A DNA stretch of 64,000 nt from Candidatus Nanohalarchaeota archaeon (GCA_022729235.1 JALDAJ010000001.1:310001-374000); one strand, 5' to 3'; shown: positions 8,351 through 17,056, numbered from the stretch's first letter. Notes: generated by a model not told the origin, from the letters alone. Program-made: numbers and translations.

Positions 8351-8932
8351 TTATCCCTCCGAATCAGGTCCCGGCCCATGTTCGAAGAGTAAAGGCCTCA
8401 ATGTACTGTCTCCGCTCGGATCACGCATAGTGAACCAGAGAACACCTAATATCACAGCAGCCCATATAAGACCGGTATCAAAGCTGTACTGGACAACCCC
8501 GGCAATCGCATCTATCGCTGTTTCTCCTTCACCAAGCGTCAAGGCATCAAGACCTCCCGATACAGTAAATGCCACGGCCGCGATAATCAGTCCCAGAACA
8601 GCCATGACATTCTTCTTGAAGTAATCCGTGGTACCTGTAAGCCCGAGGAGCATGAAAAGCCCCAGAACACCTATGACTCCAACCGTCAGCGTCCCCAGGT
8701 AGCTGACGAAGAACATCTGGTATGCCGGATTTTGAACTATGAAGAATGATACAAAGAACGCGAATATTAAAGCGATAAGTGGCGGAAAGTTATCTTTCTC
8801 TTCTATAACCGGTACATTCTCTAGAACCGCGTAGAAGACCAGATACGATAGTAAGAACGGCAGTACTCCTATGAAGAAGTCTGCCTGTTCTAGTGTTGTT
8901 AACAACTGCGTGAAACTCCCTACATCAGCCAC
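8351..8932 (-). CDS. 4-TM membrane protein, paralogue of 7844-8347
   Basis: A 193-aa polytopic protein: helices near 20-40 (FFIGVLPFLLSYLVFYAVLE), 50-68, 75-97 and 105-125, and one near 145-165. A short cytoplasmic or external tail rich in Gly/Pro/Asp follows. It is clearly related to the downstream 167-aa protein (same PFLL/VLE/VI-E signature and GVIGVLGL helix) but has an extra helix and a longer C-terminus. It lies in a tight operon with an 85-aa 2-TM protein upstream (4 bp). Function is unknown; the pair could form a heteromeric membrane complex. Confidence 0.7.
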   Translation of the reverse strand: MADVGSFTQLLTTLEQADFFIGVLPFLLSYLVFYAVLENVPVIEEKDNFPPLIALIFAFFVSFFIVQNPAYQMFFVSYLGTLTVGVIGVLGLFMLLGLTGTTDYFKKNVMAVLGLIIAAVAFTVSGGLDALTLGEGETAIDAIAGVVQYSFDTGLIWAAVILGVLWFTMRDPSGDSTLRPLLFEHGPGPDSEG

Positions 8933-8936
8933 CTAA

Positions 8937-9194
8937 CTATTCACCTTCATAACCCTGCTTCCTGTTGTGCAGGTTCATCAGCCATAGCTCGCGGGCTATA
9001 ATCATCAATGCGAGCATCGTGATCCATGGCTCGATTATCCGACCGAAGGAAACGATTCCTACATTCTGCGGCGCCCAGAACATGGTGTACAACGCAACGA
9101 CTATAGCTCCGAGCGAAAGAATGGCTATAACAAACTCGTCGAGGATATTCTCGACCTGGTAGAAGTATTCGTGTAGTTTTCTGTCATTCATCAC
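8937..9194 (-). CDS. 85-aa 2-TM membrane protein
   Basis: A small protein with a charged N-terminus (MMNDRKLHEYFYQVENILDE) and two membrane helices (about 20-42 and 55-72). The C-terminus is basic/acidic (LHNRKQGYEGE). The start is either GTG 9194, which overlaps the upstream microgene's stop as GTGA, or ATG 9191 directly after; both indicate translational coupling. It is the second gene in the run 9301-7844. I do not recognise a family. Confidence 0.65.
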   Translation of the reverse strand: MMNDRKLHEYFYQVENILDEFVIAILSLGAIVVALYTMFWAPQNVGIVSFGRIIEPWITMLALMIIARELWLMNLHNRKQGYEGE

Positions 9195-9301
9195 ATCATC
9201 ATTCCTCCGCGTCTTCTTCGACCCATGCTTTTACCGAGGAAAAAGCCTAATGCGGCACCAATTATCAATATATCAAAGTTGTTCATGAGTTGTTCCATCA
9301 T
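9191..9301 (-). CDS. 36-aa membrane microprotein, Arg-rich tail
   Basis: A 36-codon frame from ATG 9301 (or the adjacent ATG 9298). The peptide starts MMEQLMNNFDILIIGAALGF, giving one membrane helix, followed by LGKSMGRRRRGGMMM, a strongly basic tail that would stay in the cytoplasm. GAGGGC (9311-9316) lies upstream as a ribosome site, and a TATA box (9341-9354) lies 40-50 bp upstream. The stop overlaps the next gene's start. It is the first gene of the 4-TM operon. Function is unknown. Confidence 0.6.
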   Translation of the reverse strand: MMEQLMNNFDILIIGAALGFFLGKSMGRRRRGGMMM

Positions 9302-9340
9302 GTTTTTAACGCCCTCTGTAGCAGTATTTTGCTCCTTCCT

Positions 9341-9354
9341 TTAAATATCTAAAA
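9341..9354 (-). promoter_or_regulatory. TATA box for the 4-TM operon
   Basis: On the minus strand the sequence reads TTTTAGATATTTAA, a typical archaeal TATA element. A transcript starting about 25 bp downstream would have a leader of roughly 20 nt with the GAGGGC ribosome site before ATG 9301. Confidence 0.55.
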
Positions 9355-9374
9355 GCGTTGTCAGAGTTCTGCGG

Positions 9375-10568
9375 TTATCCTACCGCAGGAGCATAGTTCC
9401 CGACTCCTGCTTCTACCTGCATCTCCGGCTCATCCTGTATTCCGGTATCCTCTAAAGCATCTTCTATGGTGTCTGCCGTCATCTCGTACAGATCCTGGTC
9501 GCAGACATCGTAATCGTTCAACTTGGTTCCGGGCGTGGAGTTGACCTCGTAAGGAACGATGGTTTTCTTTCCATCCTCATCGACCTTCCTGACACAGTCG
9601 ATAGCGAACACATCCATATCCAGCTCTTCACCGACAAGGTAGGAAACAAGCCTCTCCTCGATTCCTGAATCCATCGGCTCTTCCGAGTACTCTCCACCGT
9701 TGTTGATGTTGGTCGGTTCAGGCTCTCCGGAATCTATCTCCCTGTCGACAGCCTCATGTTCATCCCCAGCAACCCATATCCTGCTGTCAACTATATCCTC
9801 GTATACTTCGCTCTCGCTGTAGTGGTCGACGAACTCTTCGTACAGGAATCCATCCTCGAACTCATCTATTTCACCGAACTCCAGGAACTCTATACCCTCG
9901 CCGTGAGAACCTTCAAACGGTTTCTTCACAACTATATCGTCTTCTTCCATTTCGCCCTCAGCACGCTCGTAATCCCGGTAAGTCTCAGGGATCTCGATAT
10001 CCATGAAATCATTGTCCAGTTTCTCCTCTTCCTCATCCCAGTATTCTTCCAGGAACTCCATCCATTCCTCATCGAGTTCCTCTCCGGGCTCGTATTCTTC
10101 CTGCGCGAACTCGACAAGTTCCTGACGGCCGACATTCTCAAGATTTTTTAGCGCTCTCTTAGTTATCTCTTTATCGGAGCAAAGTGCAGCTCCCTGAGGA
10201 GAGTTAACAAATTCCACACCGTATTCTTCTTCCAGCCTCTGCATCTGCAATACGTTTTCAGGAACTTTGTCCTCAGATAGATCTGACTTGAAGCTGGCCT
10301 GACGGTAGAAAACGACAGTATCTTCAAGTTCCGAGACCGGGACACCGTTGACCTCAAGTTCTCCATTTCTCTCCTCTATATCATCCGGCTGCAAATCGGT
10401 AACGCTCAATCCGCGACCACTCAGTTCGAGAACAGTATTGGCACGAGTCTTATTGTTCCAAGCACCTGCGTACAGAACATCAGCCTCATCTACAGATGTA
10501 TCTCTCATCAAACCATTAGCTCTGCGCCTTCTTCTATCCAACTCCGAACTGAACAACCACCAGACCAT
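9375..10568 (-). CDS. RimK-like ATP-grasp enzyme with acidic insertion
   Basis: A 397-aa protein with ATP-grasp marks: VVKKPFEGSHGEGIEFLEF near residue 211 (Lys plus Gly-rich phosphate loop), YEEFVDHY as the adenine-side hinge near 245, NINNGG near 290, and AIDCV...PYEVNSTPGTKLND near 320-345 (metal-binding Glu and Asn). The family joins a carboxylate to an amine through an acyl-phosphate, as in RimK and other glutamate or amino-acid ligases; the substrate here is unknown. A very acidic stretch (about 140-200, EEWMEFLEEYWDEEEEKL) separates the N-domain from the grasp core. It is flanked by membrane and coiled-coil genes, so it may modify one of them; that is a guess. Confidence 0.75.
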   Translation of the reverse strand: MVWWLFSSELDRRRRRANGLMRDTSVDEADVLYAGAWNNKTRANTVLELSGRGLSVTDLQPDDIEERNGELEVNGVPVSELEDTVVFYRQASFKSDLSEDKVPENVLQMQRLEEEYGVEFVNSPQGAALCSDKEITKRALKNLENVGRQELVEFAQEEYEPGEELDEEWMEFLEEYWDEEEEKLDNDFMDIEIPETYRDYERAEGEMEEDDIVVKKPFEGSHGEGIEFLEFGEIDEFEDGFLYEEFVDHYSESEVYEDIVDSRIWVAGDEHEAVDREIDSGEPEPTNINNGGEYSEEPMDSGIEERLVSYLVGEELDMDVFAIDCVRKVDEDGKKTIVPYEVNSTPGTKLNDYDVCDQDLYEMTADTIEDALEDTGIQDEPEMQVEAGVGNYAPAVG

Positions 10569-10631
10569 AGTTGTTACTTATTAATCAATACGTAAAAATG
10601 TTGAGGTGTTAACTCTAAAACATACAGAATT

Positions 10632-12167
10632 CTAGAAAATATTTCTCGGGTCAGCAATATTCTTCGTTTTATCAATCAGTCTCCGTACCTCCTGCCTAAT
10701 CTGGTAGAACTCGTTAATTATGGATCTCACATCGCCTCTTAAACTTTTCAAGCCATCGCGTAGGACTATTAGTTTTATATTGCCATCGTCATCCTCCATG
10801 ACATCACTTGCTCCGGCCACTCCGCTAAACTCACTTCTTATCTGATTATATGCATTCTCAATAAGATTATTATTCAAAATAGATTCTATTAATCCGAGAG
10901 CATCCTCCAATTCCTTTTTCTCAGCTTCGGTCATCTTTAGCTCTTCATTCAGATATTTTCTGGCAGATTCGATTTCCTTACCCTGATCCAGGAATGCATT
11001 ACGTAGCTTTTGTAACTCCTCCTCAAGCACTTCAAGTTCTTTGCCAATTTCGTATGAAGCACTCTCCAACTCCTCATCACCATACTTCTGTGCTAACTTA
11101 TCAAGAAGTTTATCTTCCTTTACAGCTCGCTCGACTTCGTTCGGGAGAGCTTCCCACATCTGCTCGACTTGACCATACTCTTGGACGAATCTAGTTAATT
11201 CACTGAATTCGTCCTTTTCTTCAACCAGTTCCTTATCCGCTATCTTTTTCAAGCGGATAACATCTTGTTCTAGCTGATAGAACCGATTCATCAGAACATC
11301 CAAAACATCTTCTAGTACATCTAAATCATTAGCAGGATCACTCCAATCACGCCTCAGAATCTGACTCAATCCCGCTCTGATTTCATCCGCAAGTTTTTCA
11401 AAGTTCTTGGCGCCTTCAACCGCTCTATCACTGTCTTCAAGAAAGGCCTTAGCGTCCTGTACCGCGTTATATATATCAGACTGACTTCTCTCGGCAAACT
11501 GCTCCAAATCATCCACTGCAATCTCCATAAGTTCAAGTGCCTTCTCTAGTTCTTGCTCAGCATGTCTAGCCTCGGCGTCACCTTCTTCCCCTCCTCTGCG
11601 CATAGCATCCTGCTCCTCTCGCTTGACCTCATTGAGAAGTTCATCTGCCTCTTTTTCCCTGTTCTTGGCATCGGCGAGGAGCTCTTTGTTGGCGGCTACT
11701 GCCTCTTTAGTTCCACCCCAGATACCGTACCTGAACATCCCGTATAGGACTGCGAAGGTTCCTATGGCGAATAGAAGGATTATCGAGTCGCGCGTAATAG
11801 CCAGTATAGGTGCAAACCAGCCGCTTCCAAGGAATACCAGGAATAATAGGATAGAGAACGCGACCAGTCTCCACTTGGATTCTTCCCTGCCTACCCCTGC
11901 TTTTCCTGTAAAGCGGTCGAGCCAGCCAAGCTTGTCCAGAAATGCCTCAAGACCTATAAAGAAACCATACCAGTAAACAGCTACAGCTGCCAGAGTTACA
12001 AGTGCGTTTTGGTCTGTCAGAGGAGCACCCACATATCTCTCGAATACGCCTCCCAGAACGCTTACAATAGCACTTGCTAGCTGATCTACCGGCGTATGTG
12101 TCGAAGCAGCAGCGAGAGAAACAAATGAAATCACACCTAGTAAATAGACAAGGATTTTTTTGTCCAT
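10632..12167 (-). CDS. Polytopic membrane protein with long cytoplasmic coiled coil
   Basis: A 511-aa protein. Residues 4-22 are a signal-like helix, with further helices near 55-78, 100-120 and 127-150. About 350 residues of charged heptad coiled coil follow to the C-terminus (for example EELLNEVKREEQDAMRRGG, then many LEE/LxxE repeats), ending LIDKTKNIADPRNIF. ATG 12167 lies about 27 bp from a TATA-like AATTATAAAAGG, so the mRNA is probably leaderless. The architecture resembles membrane scaffolds more than enzymes. It stands between an ATP-grasp gene and a second membrane/coiled-coil group. No family is recognised. Confidence 0.65.
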   Translation of the reverse strand: MDKKILVYLLGVISFVSLAAASTHTPVDQLASAIVSVLGGVFERYVGAPLTDQNALVTLAAVAVYWYGFFIGLEAFLDKLGWLDRFTGKAGVGREESKWRLVAFSILLFLVFLGSGWFAPILAITRDSIILLFAIGTFAVLYGMFRYGIWGGTKEAVAANKELLADAKNREKEADELLNEVKREEQDAMRRGGEEGDAEARHAEQELEKALELMEIAVDDLEQFAERSQSDIYNAVQDAKAFLEDSDRAVEGAKNFEKLADEIRAGLSQILRRDWSDPANDLDVLEDVLDVLMNRFYQLEQDVIRLKKIADKELVEEKDEFSELTRFVQEYGQVEQMWEALPNEVERAVKEDKLLDKLAQKYGDEELESASYEIGKELEVLEEELQKLRNAFLDQGKEIESARKYLNEELKMTEAEKKELEDALGLIESILNNNLIENAYNQIRSEFSGVAGASDVMEDDDGNIKLIVLRDGLKSLRGDVRSIINEFYQIRQEVRRLIDKTKNIADPRNIF

Positions 12168-12199
12168 GGAGTAGTTAATCTCTTTGCCTTTTATAATTA

Positions 12200-12670
12200 T
12201 TAGTCACCCGTAGCTCCAGCAGTCGTTGAGAAACTTTTGAGCAGGAGATACGCAGCTAGAAGTCCGCCGACCGCCAGACCCAGATATATTATACCTCCGA
12301 AGACTATAGCCACGGCATCATTCACCAACTGGAAGAACTGTGTAGGCACCAGCATACCGGTTATGACCAGCGAGAGCATCATTGACTGCCTCTTTATCCG
12401 TTTTTTCTCCCCTTTTTTCTGGTAGGGATGGCGTAGCTTGTCGTCTTCCGCCAGAGTGAACATCATAGCCCTTTCAAGACCAAGCTGGAATACAAGAGCG
12501 ATCAGCAGGAACGGTGCAACCAGTTGCGTCAGTATCTCCTCCTGTGTCTCGTACTGAGGTATCTCAAAGCCAGCGTCGGCGTCTATACCTTCATCATAGT
12601 AGTGTGAGGCAGAAGCCACTCCTGTGAAAAATAAGGTAATCAACAGGAGAGCTCCCAGACGTTCATCCAA
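12200..12670 (-). CDS. 4-TM membrane protein, possible distant relative of 7844/8351 proteins
   Basis: Preferred start is TTG 12670, giving MDERLGALLLITLFFTGVAS, a clean N-terminal helix. It sits about 7 nt after AAGGTGAT, a strong ribosome site; GTG 12682 would overlap that site. Further helices lie near residues 50-65, 95-115 and 120-145, with a basic loop (YQKKGEKKRIKRQ) between. The second helix LVAPFLLIALVFQLGLER recalls the PFLL/VxYxVLE motif of the 7844 and 8351 proteins, so a shared origin is possible. It is coupled to the 87-aa gene by an 8-bp overlap. Function is unknown. Confidence 0.65.
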   Translation of the reverse strand: MDERLGALLLITLFFTGVASASHYYDEGIDADAGFEIPQYETQEEILTQLVAPFLLIALVFQLGLERAMMFTLAEDDKLRHPYQKKGEKKRIKRQSMMLSLVITGMLVPTQFFQLVNDAVAIVFGGIIYLGLAVGGLLAAYLLLKSFSTTAGATGD

Positions 12671-12926
12671 AATCGAGATCACCTTCTAAGTCTCCCCCTA
12701 TATCTCCCTGTCCTCTACCTTCCCGTACTTTTTCGAGGTAGACTGGAACAACTTCGTCAACCAGGAACCCTGCTACCAGACCCGCACCGCCGACCACGGC
12801 AAGCTCGGACAGGTATTCAGAGAGTCCTGTGAAATCACCTACCATCGCAGAGATAGCGGTATGTGAAAGCAGGTAACCCGCGACAGCTGCGGAGGGAAAT
12901 GCAACGAATTTCCAGGGGTCTCTCAT
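12663..12926 (-). CDS. 87-aa 2-TM membrane protein
   Basis: The protein begins MRDPWKFVAFPSAAVAGYLL and has membrane helices near 7-28 and 40-62. A basic stretch (YLEKVREGRGQG) and an acidic Gly/Asp tail follow. A TATA box (12948-12959) lies 27 bp from ATG 12926, so transcription starts here and the message is probably leaderless, carrying the 160-aa-class 4-TM gene downstream. The stop overlaps that gene's start. No family is recognised. Confidence 0.6.
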   Translation of the reverse strand: MRDPWKFVAFPSAAVAGYLLSHTAISAMVGDFTGLSEYLSELAVVGGAGLVAGFLVDEVVPVYLEKVREGRGQGDIGGDLEGDLDFG

Positions 12927-12947
12927 GTTAGAATGCTGGATGACCTT

Positions 12948-12959
12948 GATTTATATGAC
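12948..12959 (-). promoter_or_regulatory. TATA box for the 12926-12200 operon
   Basis: The minus strand reads GTCATATAAATC, centred about 27 bp upstream of ATG 12926, the distance expected for a leaderless archaeal transcript. Confidence 0.55.
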
Positions 12960-12982
12960 TTGTTTGGTTTCCTAGAGCGAGG

Positions 12983-15019
12983 TCACGGCGAGCTGACCTT
13001 CTCAAGTTTCTTTTCGGCGTTCTCAAGAATTTTCTCCTCATTTCTCTTCCTTTCCATTATATTTCCTAATAGGCTCTTGACCCTCTGGTTTATCTCAACC
13101 GCCTCATGTATATTATGGAGGACTCTGTTCGCATCTACACCCCGGCTTGATATCTCCTTGTTAAGCTCCGTCACGCTATCTCTCAGAGACATTATTTCTG
13201 TTTCGCCCCAGAGCTGGTCAAGTTTCTCGGAGTTGTCATAATTTTCGTTCAGGAACTCTATATCCTGGAGACCTAAGTCTTCTTCCCTGTTTAAGATGCC
13301 CAAGCATTTCTGCATCTGATCATAGAGGTGGTCGAACAGCATAATCGTCTCCAGTGACTCTCCCAGGTCGTACGGGTCGCCTTCGTATACACCTCTGTTA
13401 ACAGCCTGCTCTGCTACCATGATTAGGAACTCCTCTCGTTCTCCGCTGAAGTCTTCATATGCTGTGTTGAGAGCTACGTGTATCCTATAAGCCTCCCTGT
13501 ATCTCTCCATCCACTCTTCTAGGTGAGCTAGCTCTCTTCTCACATGCTTCTCCTCATCTTTTTCCACATCACTGACCTCTCTCACTTCATCCTCGATTCC
13601 TCTCATATCTTGTATCATCTTAGCCGTTCCTGCCCCCGCACTATCAGCTGTGTCATATCCACTTTCCTTGCCGGCTTTTTCCAGGTAGCTCGTAACACCT
13701 CCACCTATAGACTTTGCGCGGAACTTACCGTCCTTGGTGAACCCATCTTCGAGTTCACTCAGAGCCTCTCTCAGATTTTTAAGGAGGTGTATAACACGGA
13801 TATACCGGTCATATATATGCTTGAGATCTTCTAACTCCTCTTTTTCGTCCCTGAGAACGGTTCTGGCTTCTTTCAGCACTTCTTCCAGCTCCTTCTCCTC
13901 CACCTTAAGAAGATTCTCTACGTCATGCCTGTCCAGGACGGAAAGAACTTTCTGGACGCTCTCGGTCGATCTCCCTCCCTCTCTTATTTCCTGTATGACG
14001 TACCATAGGAACTCGTTGTTCACCTCCCTGTGATGTTTCAGTTCCTGTAGAAGAATAGTCATGTTCTGCTGGTTCTGCACCACCATCTGGACGAGGTTCA
14101 CAAAGGTGTTGAAATTGATGTCGCCGTAGTCGTCACCTATATGGATATCGCCTGTCTTGATATCCTCTAGATGTACCGCGTTTCTTTCCTGCATCACGTT
14201 CATCATCTGCTCAAGCATCACCACGAACTGGTCTCCTGCCGGCGTGTCCACCTCGACACTTATCTCGTTCTCCAGGTCCTGTAGGATGTTGATTTCAGCG
14301 CTCAACTCATTTACATTGACGTTCAGCTGTTCTACCTCGGCTTTTAGCTCGTTTAACACGTTTATAATCATCTCATCTTTCTCGGAGACTCTATTCTCCA
14401 TGAGAAACGCCAAGATAGCTTCAAGATCATTGTCAACGTGAGCAAAGGCAGATGCCTCCGCAGACATTCCCTCACCCCCAGGAGCGCCACCGCCCGATAT
14501 CTCGTTCTTGATCTCTACTTCCATTTCCTGTATAGCCCCAACTATCGCATCCCCTATCTGGTTTATCTGGTTGACTATGACCTCTGTGTCTCCACCATCT
14601 ACACCGCGCCCTATCCGCATGATCTGCTCAAGCTCATTAGCTACCTCCACTATAGTTTCTCCTGAGTCGACGGCGACACCTCGTGATTCGAGGTCCTGGA
14701 CAACGTTTACCAGACCCCGGATAACAGTTGAGATATTTTCTATCTCTGCGCTTATGTTGTTGACCTGTTCTTGTGTCGCATCGATACTGCCTATGAGTTC
14801 GTCCGGTACTTCAAGCTCTATAGAATCAGGTATATCTGGACCTTCAGGCGGTTCCCCCGTTCCCTCGTCCTCTGGTTCAGGTCCCGGTCCTCTATCTCTG
14901 GGAGAGTCATTTCCTCTACGCGCAGGGGACGTTGAGCCCTCGTGCATGAAGATTATCACCATCAGCAATAGGAAAAGCCCGGCTAGAGTCGCCAGAACCG
15001 GGTCGCTGTGAAGACTCAT
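12983..15019 (-). CDS. Membrane-anchored 678-aa coiled-coil protein
   Basis: The product has a single N-terminal anchor (about 8-26, VLATLAGLFLLLMVIIFMH), a Pro/Gly/Asp/Glu linker (27-65), then about 600 residues of charged helices with many coiled-coil blocks (around 65-170, 195-310, 320-420 and 470-678). One short Gly-rich break lies near 430. There is no enzyme motif and no Cys-rich part; the protein is highly acidic with basic heptad positions. ATG 15019 lies about 27 bp from AAATTATAAGTC (leaderless). Topology alone cannot say which side of the membrane the coil occupies. It could be a tether, scaffold or surface fibre. It is flanked by similar membrane/coil genes on one side and DUF357/dphB on the other. 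Confidence 0.7.
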   Translation of the reverse strand: MSLHSDPVLATLAGLFLLLMVIIFMHEGSTSPARRGNDSPRDRGPGPEPEDEGTGEPPEGPDIPDSIELEVPDELIGSIDATQEQVNNISAEIENISTVIRGLVNVVQDLESRGVAVDSGETIVEVANELEQIMRIGRGVDGGDTEVIVNQINQIGDAIVGAIQEMEVEIKNEISGGGAPGGEGMSAEASAFAHVDNDLEAILAFLMENRVSEKDEMIINVLNELKAEVEQLNVNVNELSAEINILQDLENEISVEVDTPAGDQFVVMLEQMMNVMQERNAVHLEDIKTGDIHIGDDYGDINFNTFVNLVQMVVQNQQNMTILLQELKHHREVNNEFLWYVIQEIREGGRSTESVQKVLSVLDRHDVENLLKVEEKELEEVLKEARTVLRDEKEELEDLKHIYDRYIRVIHLLKNLREALSELEDGFTKDGKFRAKSIGGGVTSYLEKAGKESGYDTADSAGAGTAKMIQDMRGIEDEVREVSDVEKDEEKHVRRELAHLEEWMERYREAYRIHVALNTAYEDFSGEREEFLIMVAEQAVNRGVYEGDPYDLGESLETIMLFDHLYDQMQKCLGILNREEDLGLQDIEFLNENYDNSEKLDQLWGETEIMSLRDSVTELNKEISSRGVDANRVLHNIHEAVEINQRVKSLLGNIMERKRNEEKILENAEKKLEKVSSP

Positions 15020-15051
15020 AGGGTAAAATTTCGTCGCTTGACTTATAATTT

Positions 15052-15282
15052 CTAGCTGAATTTATCCAGGCGTTCCAGAGTCTCCAGTATTCCCCATGCG
15101 TAAATCACGGCTTCGAATGCACGGATGAAGTCTTCTTCTTCAAGGAAGTGATACGTGTCGTCCCTGTATGCCAGGACGTTCTCCATCTGCTCCACCTCAC
15201 TATCTCGTTTTTCCAGCCTTTCTTCAAGCTTCTCCAGCCACTTCTCCGTCTCTTCCTTCAACTTCTCCTGTGTCTTATCCAC
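15052..15282 (-). CDS. DUF357-family small helical protein
   Basis: A 76-aa protein. The N-terminal half is a charged coiled coil. The C-terminal half, AYRDDTYHFLEEEDFIRAFE then AVIYAWGILETLERL, fits the archaeal DUF357 pattern (Tyr/Asp helix, short turn, A-x-x-AI-x-YA-x-G-x-L). The family has no assigned reaction that I know. Its start overlaps the end of dphB by 8 bp, so both are made from one transcript. Confidence 0.7.
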   Translation of the reverse strand: MDKTQEKLKEETEKWLEKLEERLEKRDSEVEQMENVLAYRDDTYHFLEEEDFIRAFEAVIYAWGILETLERLDKFS

Positions 15283-15979
15283 GGTGTTCCTCCAGGAACT
15301 CTGCCTCTTTGTGGTCGGCCTCTCCTGTTAATACAATTGAATGTGGCGGTCGCCCGAACTTCTCTTCCGTAATCTTATCAAGTCTTGCGACAGTTATCCA
15401 CTGCGAGCTCTGGTTGGCGCGTTCAAGGACCACCGCCTCCCGTTCTTTATCGATACCGAGGTCGATGAGTTTTTCCGCGGCGTCGGTCGCAGAATAGTCA
15501 ATATCGAGTAATACCAGCGTGTGTAAACCGATGGAGTCGTTCTCTTCAACGTGCGCCATTAAGGACTGGGGCTTTGCATCTTCAGGCAGTGTTACAACAC
15601 GACCGAACTTGTAGACGTTGAGACCTGTCTCCGCCACCGAAGTTAGGATCGAAGGCCCATGGACCACTTCTACCTTCACATCGCGCTCTTCCGCCCGGTG
15701 TTTGATATCGTAATGAGTGGTAGCTGTTAGAGGATCACCAGATACCAGGAAAGCGATATCCATCTCTCCCGCGCCTTCGACTATCAGGTCTTTCTGCTCG
15801 ACCTCTTCGCGCGACAGCTCTTCTATCTCCGTCCCTGTTTTCTCCTCTATTAAATCGAGATCGATGTCCTTGGTGTTCGTATAGAATTCGACGTACGCAT
15901 GATCGACCTCTTCGAGAGCTTCTAATCCTTTTTGAGTGATCTCGTTGTCGTCCAGTCCCAGACCTATCATGTAGAGCAT
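15275..15979 (-). CDS. dphB: Diphthine synthase
   Basis: This SAM-dependent methyltransferase carries out the methylation step of diphthamide synthesis on the elongation factor aEF2 histidine. It is of the tetrapyrrole-methylase fold: N-terminal MLYMIGLGLDDNEITQKG, the VSGDPLTATTHYD loop (about 95) that binds SAM, and VEVVHGPSILTSVAETGLN. Length (about 234 aa) is normal. ATG 15979 (MLYMIGLGL) matches the family start better than ATG 15985. It is transcribed away from trm5, whose start is 41 bp off. The C-terminus overlaps DUF357. Confidence 0.95.
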   Translation of the reverse strand: MLYMIGLGLDDNEITQKGLEALEEVDHAYVEFYTNTKDIDLDLIEEKTGTEIEELSREEVEQKDLIVEGAGEMDIAFLVSGDPLTATTHYDIKHRAEERDVKVEVVHGPSILTSVAETGLNVYKFGRVVTLPEDAKPQSLMAHVEENDSIGLHTLVLLDIDYSATDAAEKLIDLGIDKEREAVVLERANQSSQWITVARLDKITEEKFGRPPHSIVLTGEADHKEAEFLEEHRG

Positions 15980-16020
15980 AACCATTATGCATAAAGCAGT
16001 TCTTATTAGCTGTACGGTCT

Positions 16021-17037
16021 ATGGAACAGGAAAAATTGGAGCGGCGTGTCAGAGAGATTTTTGAGCAACAGGGCTTTGAAGTAGAGCAAGACGGGAACGA
16101 GATCGTCGCGACAAAAGGCGATGACCGGAAGAAAATCCAGGTTTTCTCATCCGATGATTATACCGGAGAAGAACTGGTTGACAGAGTTGATGCCGACCTT
16201 GTCTTCGTGGATGAAGACCTGCCAGAAATCACGGACGAGTTGGAGTCCGAGGTTTCTATCATCAGAGACGAGAGAGATAAAGAAGATTACGACCTGCCCT
16301 CGTACGAGCTGATAGGCGACATCGCAGTCATCAACGACCTCGCGGGGCGCGACCAAGAGGAAGCGGTTGAAGGCATACTTGAGCACCACCCTTACGTTGA
16401 AACAGTATTATTGAAGGATGAGCCGTTGAGCGGAGAGTTCCGGGTCGGCGGATACGAGAAGCTGTATGGAGAGGAGATCGAGACCATTCACAAAGAGTAC
16501 GGCTGCCGTTACAGGGTCGACCCTACAAAGGCTTACTTCTCGGAGCGGCTTGCAACTGAACGGAAACGTGTTGTAGACCAGATAGAGGAGGACGAACGCG
16601 TTCTTGTTATAGGCGCCGGTGTAGGACCTTATCCTGTTCTAGCGGCGAGGAAAGCCGACCCTGAGAAAGTCGTGGCGGTCGAGAAGAACCCTGACGCATA
16701 CAGATATCTTAAGGAGAACATTGAACTGAACAACGTGGAGGACATCGTTAAAGCTGTTAAAGGTGACGCACTGGAAGAAGTTTCTGAAAACGAAAAGTTC
16801 GACAGAGTCATCATCGCGATACCGGAGTTCGCGGACGAGTTCCTGGAGCTAGCTTTTGACAACGCCAGAAAAGAGAGCGTCATCCATTACTACCGGTTCC
16901 TGGAGGATGAGCAGTGGGAAGAAATCATCGAAGAAATAGAAGAGACCGGTGAAAGCTACGAAGTACTGGACAAAGTTGTATGCGGCCAGAGAGGTCCCGG
17001 CGTTGATAGGGTTTGTATAGATATAGAAGCAAAGTGA
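16021..17037 (+). CDS. trm5: tRNA (guanine-37-N1)-methyltransferase, Trm5 type
   Basis: A 338-aa class I SAM methyltransferase that makes m1G37 in tRNAs reading CNN codons, protecting the frame. The order is an N-terminal D1-like domain (1-90), a D2 part (FRVGGYEKLYGEEIETIHKE, about 140-160), the AYFSERLATERKRV segment (about 175-190), and the Rossmann core with SAM loop VLVIGAGVGPYPVLAARK (about 197-214) and VAVEKNPDAYRYLKEN. The usual NLP motif after the fourth strand reads AIPEFADEFL here, so the Asn is Ala; a Tyw2/Taw2-like specificity cannot be fully excluded. TATA-like TTATGCATAAAG lies about 30 bp upstream (leaderless). Confidence 0.85.
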   Translation: MEQEKLERRVREIFEQQGFEVEQDGNEIVATKGDDRKKIQVFSSDDYTGEELVDRVDADLVFVDEDLPEITDELESEVSIIRDERDKEDYDLPSYELIGDIAVINDLAGRDQEEAVEGILEHHPYVETVLLKDEPLSGEFRVGGYEKLYGEEIETIHKEYGCRYRVDPTKAYFSERLATERKRVVDQIEEDERVLVIGAGVGPYPVLAARKADPEKVVAVEKNPDAYRYLKENIELNNVEDIVKAVKGDALEEVSENEKFDRVIIAIPEFADEFLELAFDNARKESVIHYYRFLEDEQWEEIIEEIEETGESYEVLDKVVCGQRGPGVDRVCIDIEAK

Positions 17038-17056
17038 CCTTTCCCTAGCAAATTCA

